This document shows, one piece after another, positions 5,844-11,202 of a DNA stretch of 11,202 bases (position 1 is the stretch's first letter; each line of letters starts with the position of its first letter). Under the pieces are notes generated by a model. It was not told the origin of the DNA. It did no database searches and saw nothing but the letters and a program-made list of their open reading frames with translations. The DNA lies in contig JAIXVS010000058.1 of the NCBI GenBank assembly GCA_027482795.1, positions 1-11,202 on the forward strand, read 5' to 3'. Source of the DNA: Rhodobacter sp. Lineage in GTDB: Bacteria; Pseudomonadota; Alphaproteobacteria; Rhodobacterales; Rhodobacteraceae. A program made the translations under genes and the position numbers.

Positions 5844-7376
5844 TTAGAACTCCATCACCATCTGCCCTTTATCTGTACCAGATTTGCGCTGCGGCAAGGC
5901 GGCGCTTTGGCTGGACGCGCGGCGCGGGGTTTGGGCGGTGTGGCGTTCCAGCACTTCAAACGCCTCGGCCTTGGCGCGGGGGGTGGCGCGGATGCTAGAT
6001 AGCCGCGCTTTTGCCGCGCGGGCAGCGGCGCTGGGTTCAACCAAGGCTTCAGGATAGCGCCGCCCCAATATTTGCCCCGCCCCTGACCAGCGCCACGGCG
6101 CATGTATATGCGCATCGGGCACGGGGCCAAGTTCGGGAAGCCATTGGCGCATGAACCGCCCGCTGGGGTCTTGGTCAAGGCCCTGTTTTATGGGGTTGTA
6201 AATGCGCGGAATATTCACCCCCGTCACGCCCGATTGCATCTGAATTTGCGGCCAATGGATGCCCGGCTCATAATCGGTAAACTTGCGCGCCAGTTCCGCC
6301 CCCACGTCGCGCCAATCCAGCCACAAATGATAGGTGGCAAAAGATGTCAGCATGGCGCGGGCGCGAAAATTGATCCAGCCTGTGGCGTTCAAATACCGCA
6401 TCGCCGCATCGATAAAGGGCAGGCCCGTTTGCCCCGCACTCCACGCGCTCAGCAGTCCCGTATCGTGCAGGCGGCCCAGTGTATCGCTGGCAGGCTGCAT
6501 CGCCACGCTGTCCAAATTTGGCTGATCTTCCAGCTTTTGAATAAAGTGATCGCGCCACGCAAGGCGGCTTTCAAAGGCCGATAGGCTGCGCGCCCAATTG
6601 CCCGACATCCCACCCTCGCGCCGTGCAGCAAGGGCATGGCTTACCTCGCGCAGCGACAGGCTGCCCAGTGCCAAATGCGGCGAGATGCGCGCGCAGGCCC
6701 GTTCGGCCAGCAGGGGCGATGAAATGCCCCCAGAATATCCCGCGCCGCGCGCCGCGAAAAAGCTGCCCATCACCGCCAACCCTGCCACACGGCCTGCGTT
6801 TTGGCGGTGCGGGCAGGCATCGATACCGATGCGCAGGGCGCTGGCGCTGGGAATGGGGCCTGCCTCAATCCCTTGAACCGCGTTCAGGGAAGCGGGCGCG
6901 GGGATAAGATCGGCTGCGACAAAGGTATCGCGCGCCGCGGCCCAGCCTGACCGCCCGCGAAAGCCGCGCCGCACGCCCGATGCGGGCAATTCTTGCCACG
7001 CAACCCCCGCGCGGCGCGCCCATGCGGCCACGGCGCGGTCGCGGGCAAAGCTGTCCTCGCATCCTGTTTCCATGTGGCTGATCATATGGGTAATTTTGGC
7101 GCGTTTTGCGATGCGCGACAGCACTTCCACCGCGCCGCCCACACGAATGATCAGCGGCGCGCCCAGCCCGCCCAGATCATCGCGCAGATCGGCAAGCGCA
7201 TCAGATAGTCCCGCCCACTGCCGCGCTGATGCCGTTTTCGCCGCCCAAACCTCGGGTTCGGCTATGTATAGGGGCAGCACCGCCCCGCCCATATCGCGCG
7301 CCATATCCGCCGCCAAAGCCAAGGCGGCATGATCGTGGATACGCAGATCGCGTTTGAACCAGATGAGAACATTCAT
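5844..7376 (-). CDS. Photolyase/cryptochrome family flavoprotein
   Basis: This 510-aa protein has the N-terminal antenna-binding alpha/beta domain (MNVLIWFKRDLRIHDHAAL) and the C-terminal FAD-binding helical domain. Landmarks are ISPHLALGSLSLREV (231-245), SRLAWRDHFIQKL (270-282), TGLPFIDAAMRYLNATGW (317-334) and RIYNPIKQGLDQDPSGRFMR (391-410). Photolyases use blue light to repair UV pyrimidine dimers; cryptochromes use it for signalling. The FAD-site motif is unusual: IHWPQIQMQSG (373-383) replaces NNGGWQW of class I enzymes. Aligned to the DASH pattern NWGNWQY it puts Ile378 at the flavin-proximal tryptophan and His374 at the asparagine near flavin N5. NFRAR at 336-340 replaces HNRLR. A basic Ala/Arg-rich tail follows about 445. 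The ATG at 7376 fits the family start; upstream in-frame codons overlap pepN. Dimer repair is likely but not certain. Confidence 0.9.
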   Translation of the reverse strand: MNVLIWFKRDLRIHDHAALALAADMARDMGGAVLPLYIAEPEVWAAKTASARQWAGLSDALADLRDDLGGLGAPLIIRVGGAVEVLSRIAKRAKITHMISHMETGCEDSFARDRAVAAWARRAGVAWQELPASGVRRGFRGRSGWAAARDTFVAADLIPAPASLNAVQGIEAGPIPSASALRIGIDACPHRQNAGRVAGLAVMGSFFAARGAGYSGGISSPLLAERACARISPHLALGSLSLREVSHALAARREGGMSGNWARSLSAFESRLAWRDHFIQKLEDQPNLDSVAMQPASDTLGRLHDTGLLSAWSAGQTGLPFIDAAMRYLNATGWINFRARAMLTSFATYHLWLDWRDVGAELARKFTDYEPGIHWPQIQMQSGVTGVNIPRIYNPIKQGLDQDPSGRFMRQWLPELGPVPDAHIHAPWRWSGAGQILGRRYPEALVEPSAAARAAKARLSSIRATPRAKAEAFEVLERHTAQTPRRASSQSAALPQRKSGTDKGQMVMEF

Positions 7377-7382
7377 GGAACA

Positions 7383-7411
7383 TCTATCGCGCAGGGCCCG
7401 CGATTCGACAA
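7383..7411 (-). promoter_or_regulatory. Candidate photolyase promoter
   Basis: On the minus strand TTGTCG (7411-7406) is followed after 17 bp by GATAGA (7388-7383). This -10 is only 6 nt before the ATG, and no Shine-Dalgarno is visible, so the mRNA could be leaderless. Both boxes match consensus only moderately. Confidence 0.3.
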
Positions 7412-7429
7412 GAGGGAATTCAGCGTTTT

Positions 7430-7456
7430 GCGCGGGCAAACCCCTTGCGCCCGCGC
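7430..7456 (+). other. Hairpin in the pepN upstream region
   Basis: GCGCGGGC (7430-7437) and GCCCGCGC (7449-7456) form a perfect 8-bp G/C stem with an 11-nt loop. It lies about 38 nt before the pepN start in the 117-bp photolyase/pepN gap and could sit in the pepN leader. No role can be assigned; such stems arise easily in G+C-rich DNA. Confidence 0.35.
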
Positions 7457-7493
7457 CCGCTTTGGGAAAGCATCGGCGCAAAGGAGCCATCCC

Positions 7494-10079
7494 ATGAACA
7501 TGCACGCCCCCGCCGCCGACCCGCGCACCATTCGCCTGTCTGATTACCGCCCCTATAGCCATATCATCGCAGCGGTGCATCTGACCTTTGATCTGCACCC
7601 AACCGCAACCAAGGTGACGGCGCGGCTGGATATGGCCCCTAATCCTGCGGCAGAAACGGGCCAAGATTTGCGGCTGGACGGGCTGGAATTGCGGCTGATT
7701 TCGGCAGCGATCAACGGCGCGCTGGTGGATGTATCGCCTGATGCGGCGGGCCTAACCATCCCCGCGCACCTGTTGCCAAATGGCCCTTTCACGCTGGAAA
7801 CCGTGGTGGAAAACAACCCCGAAGGCAACACCGCGCTAGAGGGGCTTTACATGTCGCGCGGCATGTATTGCACCCAGTGCGAGGCGGAAGGCTTTCGCAA
7901 GATCACCTTCTACCCCGACCGCCCTGATGTGATGTCGCGCTTTACCGTGCGGATCAATTCCGATTTGCCTGTACTTTTGTCCAACGGCAACCCTGCGGGG
8001 GCAGGGGCGGGCTGGGCCGAATGGGTCGATCCTTGGCCCAAGCCCGCCTATTTGTTTGCGCTGGTGGCGGGGGATTTGATCGCGCATTCGGGCGCGTTCA
8101 CAACCATGTCGGGGCGCGATGTGGCGCTGAACATTTACGTGCGCGCAGGCGATGAGGGGCGCTGCGCATGGGGTATGGAAAGCCTGATCGCCTCGATGCG
8201 CTGGGACGAACAGGTTTATGGGCGCGAATATGATCTCGACGTGTTCAACATTGTCGCCGTGGATGATTTCAACATGGGCGCGATGGAGAATAAGGGGCTG
8301 AATATTTTTAACTCCAAAGTGGTTCTGGCCAGCCCCGACACGGCCACCGATGATGATTATGCGCGCATTGAGGCGATTATCGCGCATGAATATTTCCACA
8401 ATTGGACGGGCAACCGCATCACTTGCCGCGATTGGTTTCAACTGTGCCTAAAGGAAGGGCTAACCGTGTTCCGTGACCACCAGTTCAGCGCCGATTTGCG
8501 CGGCGCGGCCGTGCGGCGGATCGAGGATGTTCTGGCCCTGCGCGCGCGTCAGTTTCGCGAAGATGCAGGCCCGCTGGCGCACCCCCCGCGCCCGTCCGAA
8601 TATATCGAGATCAATAATTTCTATACCGCGACTGTCTATGAAAAAGGCGCGGAAGTGATTGGTATGCTGAAAACCCTTGTCGGGGATGCGGGCTATGCCA
8701 AGGCGCTGGATTTGTATTTCACCCGCCACGATGGCGATGCGGCCACGATTGAAGATTGGCTACAGGTGTTTGAAGATGCCACAGGCCGTGAACTCAAGCA
8801 ATTTTCCAACTGGTATTTTCAGGCAGGCACCCCGCGCCTGTCGGTGGCCGAGGCATGGGATGGGGCCAAGGGCCGCTTTACCCTAACCTTTACCCAAGAC
8901 AACCCAGCGACACCGAACCAGCCGCACAAAGACCCCAAGGTAATTCCCATCGCTGTGGGCCTTTTGGGGCCTAATGGGGACGAGGTGTTGGCAACCCAAG
9001 TGTTGGAAATGACCCAATCCAACCAGTCCTTCCATTTCGACAATCTTGGGGCACAGCCCATTCCGTCAATCCTGCGCGGATTTTCGGCCCCCGTGGTGGT
9101 GCAGCACGATGTCGATAGCGCGCGCCATTCATTCCTTTTGGCCCATGACACCGATGCGTTCAGCCGCTGGGAATCGGCCCGCGCGCTGGGTTATGCGTCG
9201 ATGCAGGGCACCATTACCAGCGGCGCGGCCCCGCTGGCGGGGCTGCTCGATGGGCTGGCGGGCATGGTGCGTGACGGCGCGCTTGACCCCGCCTTCCGCG
9301 CGCTGTGCCTGAAACTGCCATCCGAAGATGACATGGCAGGCCATTTGCACAGCGCAGGGATGACCCCCGACCCTGATACAATTTTCGCGGCCCGCACCGC
9401 GCTGCAAACAGCCATTGCGCAGCGCCTTGCGCCCGATCTGCCCGCGCTTTTGGCCGCCCATGCGCCAGAGGGCGGCTTTTCCCCCAGTGCCGCAGATGCA
9501 GGACGGCGCGCGCTGCATGGCGCGCTGCTGGCGCTATCGGCGCGGCTGGATGGTGGGGCGGGGGCCAGCGCGGCCTATACGACTGCCAGCAATATGACCG
9601 ACAGTATCGCAGCCCTTGCCGCCCTGCTGAACGTGGGTGCGGGCGATACCGCGCTGGCGGCGTTTTATGACCAATGGCGCGGCGAGCGGCTTGTGCTGGA
9701 CAAATGGTTCACGCTTCAAATCGCCCTCTCGCACCCTGATACCACCGCCGCGCTGACGCAGCGCCTAACGCAGCATCCTGATTTTGATATGAAAAACCCA
9801 AACCGTTTCCGCAGTGTGATCGGCGGGCTTACGGCCAACCATGCAGGATTTCACCACGCATCGGGCGCGGGATATAATCTGCTGGCCGATTGGCTGATTA
9901 AACTAGACAGTGTGAACCCGCAAACCGCTGCCCGCATGTCCACCGCGTTCGAAGCATGGCCGCGCTATGACGCGGGGCGGCGCGCCCATGCTTGCGCGGC
10001 GCTAGACCGTGTCCTTGCCGCCAAGGGCCTGTCGCGGAACCTATCGGAAATGGCGCAGCGCATCAGGGCGGCGGGTTAG
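7494..10079 (+). CDS. pepN: Aminopeptidase N (M1 family, alanyl aminopeptidase)
   Basis: PepN removes N-terminal residues from peptides in the last steps of cytoplasmic protein breakdown. The 861-aa length is close to E. coli (870). The exopeptidase motif GAMEN is at 262-266. Zinc ligands are His298 and His302 in HEYFHNWTGNR and Glu321 in LCLKEGLT (HEXXH-x18-E), Glu299 is the catalytic base and Tyr382 in VYEKGAEVIG is the transition-state tyrosine. All are shifted by one from E. coli His297/His301/Glu320/Tyr381. TQCEAEGFRKITFYPDRPDV (127-146) is the N-terminal signature that shapes the S1 pocket. I chose the ATG at 7494 because AAAGGAG lies just upstream; the frame stays open back to 7329, but those 55 codons overlap the photolyase and look unlike the family. 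No signal peptide. Divergent from the photolyase. Confidence 0.97.
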   Translation: MNMHAPAADPRTIRLSDYRPYSHIIAAVHLTFDLHPTATKVTARLDMAPNPAAETGQDLRLDGLELRLISAAINGALVDVSPDAAGLTIPAHLLPNGPFTLETVVENNPEGNTALEGLYMSRGMYCTQCEAEGFRKITFYPDRPDVMSRFTVRINSDLPVLLSNGNPAGAGAGWAEWVDPWPKPAYLFALVAGDLIAHSGAFTTMSGRDVALNIYVRAGDEGRCAWGMESLIASMRWDEQVYGREYDLDVFNIVAVDDFNMGAMENKGLNIFNSKVVLASPDTATDDDYARIEAIIAHEYFHNWTGNRITCRDWFQLCLKEGLTVFRDHQFSADLRGAAVRRIEDVLALRARQFREDAGPLAHPPRPSEYIEINNFYTATVYEKGAEVIGMLKTLVGDAGYAKALDLYFTRHDGDAATIEDWLQVFEDATGRELKQFSNWYFQAGTPRLSVAEAWDGAKGRFTLTFTQDNPATPNQPHKDPKVIPIAVGLLGPNGDEVLATQVLEMTQSNQSFHFDNLGAQPIPSILRGFSAPVVVQHDVDSARHSFLLAHDTDAFSRWESARALGYASMQGTITSGAAPLAGLLDGLAGMVRDGALDPAFRALCLKLPSEDDMAGHLHSAGMTPDPDTIFAARTALQTAIAQRLAPDLPALLAAHAPEGGFSPSAADAGRRALHGALLALSARLDGGAGASAAYTTASNMTDSIAALAALLNVGAGDTALAAFYDQWRGERLVLDKWFTLQIALSHPDTTAALTQRLTQHPDFDMKNPNRFRSVIGGLTANHAGFHHASGAGYNLLADWLIKLDSVNPQTAARMSTAFEAWPRYDAGRRAHACAALDRVLAAKGLSRNLSEMAQRIRAAG

Positions 10080-10357
10080 GTTTCACATCGCCCCTGCAAT
10101 TGCGGCGCAAATGTGGCCGCAGGGGCAGGGGCGGCAGTTGCTTTGCAACCAAGGGGCGAATGGCGCGCATAACCTGCAATGGCATCTACAATAAATATAT
10201 AAAAATCAGATATTTATCAAAGCCGCCCCGCAGGGTGGCGATATGGTTAATTTTCCCCCTTTTCGCACCAGTTTTGCCGCAACCTTGCCGCAATCGCCTC
10301 GCAGTTTTGCAGATACGGGATGCTGCCAAGCTGGCCCGCCAAAAAGGGGAAAAGGTT
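10080..10357. other. Gap between pepN and the 57-aa gene
   Basis: No convincing gene is seen in these 278 bp. It holds an 8-bp inverted repeat (GCCCCTGC 10090-10097 / GCAGGGGC 10119-10126) that may mark the pepN transcript end, though without a T tract. An AT-rich island follows (10186-10220), then a stem GCCGCCC-CGCA-GGGTGGC (10222-10239). Several TTGC/GCAA palindromes occur at 10100, 10138, 10274 and 10285. Promoters for the downstream genes are probably here but cannot be fixed by eye. Confidence 0.6.
10191..10220. promoter_or_regulatory. AT-rich island with FNR-like site
   Basis: ATAAATAT (10191-10198) and ATATTTAT (10210-10217) are perfect inverted 8-mers in an otherwise G+C-rich setting. 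Overlapping the right arm, CAGAT-ATTT-ATCAA (10207-10220) matches 8 of the 10 defined bases of the FNR/FnrL consensus TTGAT-N4-ATCAA. Oxygen-responsive control of a downstream gene is possible; the left half-site is poor. Confidence 0.3.
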
Positions 10358-10531
10358 ATGAAAAAAGAACGTCGTTGGTTGAAATCGGCCCTTATGGCTG
10401 CCGCGCGCGAAGAGGTGTTTTTGCCTTGGGCCATGCGCCGCGCGGGTAAATGCGATACGGCGCTGCCACATATGGTGCGCAAAACGCCGCAAACGCCCGC
10501 GGCCTTTCCCTTTGCCATAGCGGCCCGCTAG
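10358..10531 (+). CDS. Small basic protein of unknown function
   Basis: This short reading frame encodes 57 aa beginning MKKERRWLKSALMAAAREEV, followed by FLPWAMRRAG and a less regular, Pro/Ala-rich tail. A strong purine-rich ribosome site (AAGGGGAAAAGG) ends 2 nt before the ATG. The first 31 residues could form an amphipathic helix with Lys/Arg on one face; one cysteine (Cys33) is present and there is no membrane segment or signal peptide. I believe short proteins with a KERRWxKS start and an LPW segment recur in Rhodobacteraceae, but this is memory and not a search. The frame stays open upstream, but no other start has comparable support. It lies 57 bp before gatB on the same strand and may share its mRNA. 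Confidence 0.6.
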   Translation: MKKERRWLKSALMAAAREEVFLPWAMRRAGKCDTALPHMVRKTPQTPAAFPFAIAAR

Positions 10532-10560
10532 CCCGCAAGTTAGCCCTCTTGCCCCCCCCG

Positions 10561-10585
10561 CGCCCCCCCTGATAGAGAGGGGGCG
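10561..10585 (+). promoter_or_regulatory. Hairpin covering the gatB ribosome site
   Basis: CGCCCCC (10561-10567) pairs with GGGGGCG (10579-10585), 7 bp of G/C with an 11-nt loop. The right arm contains most of the purine-rich gatB ribosome site (GAGAGGGGG, 10575-10583). CCCTCT at 10544-10549 offers a second partner for AGAGGG (10576-10581). The fold could limit gatB translation or mark the end of the small upstream gene; no T tract follows. Confidence 0.35.
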
Positions 10586-10588
10586 TAT

Positions 10589-11202
10589 ATGACGGGGGCC
10601 GATATGCTGGATTTGACCTATACTGCGCCAAAACCCAAGGTAATCGCGGGGGTAAAGCAGGATTGGGAACTGGTGATTGGCATGGAAATCCATGCCCAAG
10701 TGGCCAGCAATGCCAAGCTGTTTTCGGGGGCATCAACGGGGGTGGGGGCAGAGCCCAATGCGCATGTGTCCTTTGTGGATGCGGCCATGCCAGGGATGCT
10801 GCCCGTCATCAACGAATTTTGCATCGAGCAAGCTGTGCGCACAGGGCTTGGGCTGAAGGCGGCCATCAACCTGACCTCGGCCTTTGACCGCAAGAATTAT
10901 TTCTACCCCGATCTGCCGCAGGGCTATCAGATCAGCCAATTGTATCACCCCATCGTGGGCGAGGGTGAGGTATTGGTGGATATGGGCGGCGGCGTGGCGC
11001 GGCTGGTGCGCATTGAACGCATCCATTTGGAACAAGACGCGGGCAAGTCGATCCACGATATGGACCCGACCATGTCTTTTGTCGATTTCAACCGCACGGG
11101 CGTGGCCCTGATGGAAATCGTCTCCCGCCCCGATATTCGCGGGCCTGAAGAGGCTGCGGCCTATGTCACCAAGCTGCGGCAAATTTTGCGGTATTTGGGC
11201 AC
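10589..11202 (+). CDS. gatB: Asp-tRNA(Asn)/Glu-tRNA(Gln) amidotransferase subunit B (3' end missing)
   Basis: GatB binds mischarged Glu-tRNA(Gln) or Asp-tRNA(Asn) and, with GatA and GatC, phosphorylates and amidates the amino acid so that correct Gln- or Asn-tRNA is made. The 204 codons seen are the N-terminal part of a family of about 500 aa. Diagnostic stretches are DWELVIGMEIHAQV (25-38), SNAKLFSGAS (40-49), NYFYPDLPQGYQISQ (103-117), HLEQDAGKSIHD (146-157) and DFNRTGVALMEI (166-177), which matches the PET112 signature with Ala in place of the usual Pro. The ATG at 10589 has a GAGAGG site upstream; a second Met five residues later (10604) is also possible and matches some homologues (MLDLTY). 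The frame runs off the right edge without a stop. gatA and gatC are not in view. Confidence 0.96.
   Translation, partial: MTGADMLDLTYTAPKPKVIAGVKQDWELVIGMEIHAQVASNAKLFSGASTGVGAEPNAHVSFVDAAMPGMLPVINEFCIEQAVRTGLGLKAAINLTSAFDRKNYFYPDLPQGYQISQLYHPIVGEGEVLVDMGGGVARLVRIERIHLEQDAGKSIHDMDPTMSFVDFNRTGVALMEIVSRPDIRGPEEAAAYVTKLRQILRYLG

Noticed and set aside
7329..7493. Longer pepN beginning at 7329
   Set aside because: The added 55 codons overlap the photolyase start, do not resemble PepN, and a clear AAAGGAG site marks the ATG at 7494.
7377..7664. Longer photolyase beginning at 7664
   Set aside because: The 96 extra residues lie antisense to pepN and its leader; the family begins at MNVLIWFKRDL.
7836..8441. 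Long minus-strand frame opposite pepN
   Set aside because: It lies across the conserved catalytic region of pepN; its sequence is explained by codon bias on the real strand.
10160..10357. Upstream extension of the 57-aa gene (start near 10160)
   Set aside because: The frame is open, but the segment translates the AT-rich island and hairpins, has an odd composition, and the later ATG has a much better ribosome site.
1..11202. Mobile element, phage, CRISPR or defence system
   Set aside because: No transposase, integrase, spacer array, toxin-antitoxin pair or nuclease gene is visible; base use is uniform apart from small intergenic patches.

Overview
The window looks like core chromosome from an alphaproteobacterium, most likely Rhodobacteraceae (Rhodobacterales). 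The basis is G+C-rich coding DNA with G or C at most third codon positions, a GatB and a glycosyltransferase resembling those I know from that family, and a divergent J-domain protein/bolA pair. This assignment comes from memory of protein families, not from a search. I see no tRNA, rRNA, CRISPR array, insertion sequence, integrase or phage gene.

Layout, left to right: a family-4 glycosyltransferase cut by the left edge (+); a convergent J-domain protein (-); a divergent bolA (+); a repeat-filled gap carrying the ends of bolA and of glcB, malate synthase G (-); a 172-bp divergent gap; a translationally coupled ArsR-type repressor and SRPBCC/AHSA1-like protein (+); a hairpin terminator that lies inside the 3' end of a small zinc-ribbon DUF2256 gene (-); a photolyase/cryptochrome-family gene directly upstream of it (-); a divergent pepN, aminopeptidase N (+); a gap of about 280 bp with an AT-rich island and several small palindromes; a probable 57-aa gene (+); and the first 204 codons of gatB (+), cut by the right edge.

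Most genes are housekeeping: glyoxylate cycle, iron-sulfur or redox homeostasis, peptide breakdown and tRNA-Gln/Asn amidation. Two gene pairs are functional units: ArsR with SRPBCC (11-nt overlap, probably autoregulated) and photolyase with DUF2256 (stop codon abutting start codon). The photolyase belongs to a subgroup whose FAD-site motif differs from class I enzymes. By eye it has isoleucine where the flavin-proximal tryptophan normally sits and histidine at the position of the asparagine near flavin N5.

The most structured non-coding DNA is a dispersed palindromic repeat. Two copies face each other between bolA and glcB, and a relative lies in the DUF2256 3' end. I found no convincing new multi-gene system. 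The best leads are the unusual photolyase with its coupled partner, the repeat family, the 57-aa gene with its structured upstream region, and two promoters that would give leaderless mRNAs.
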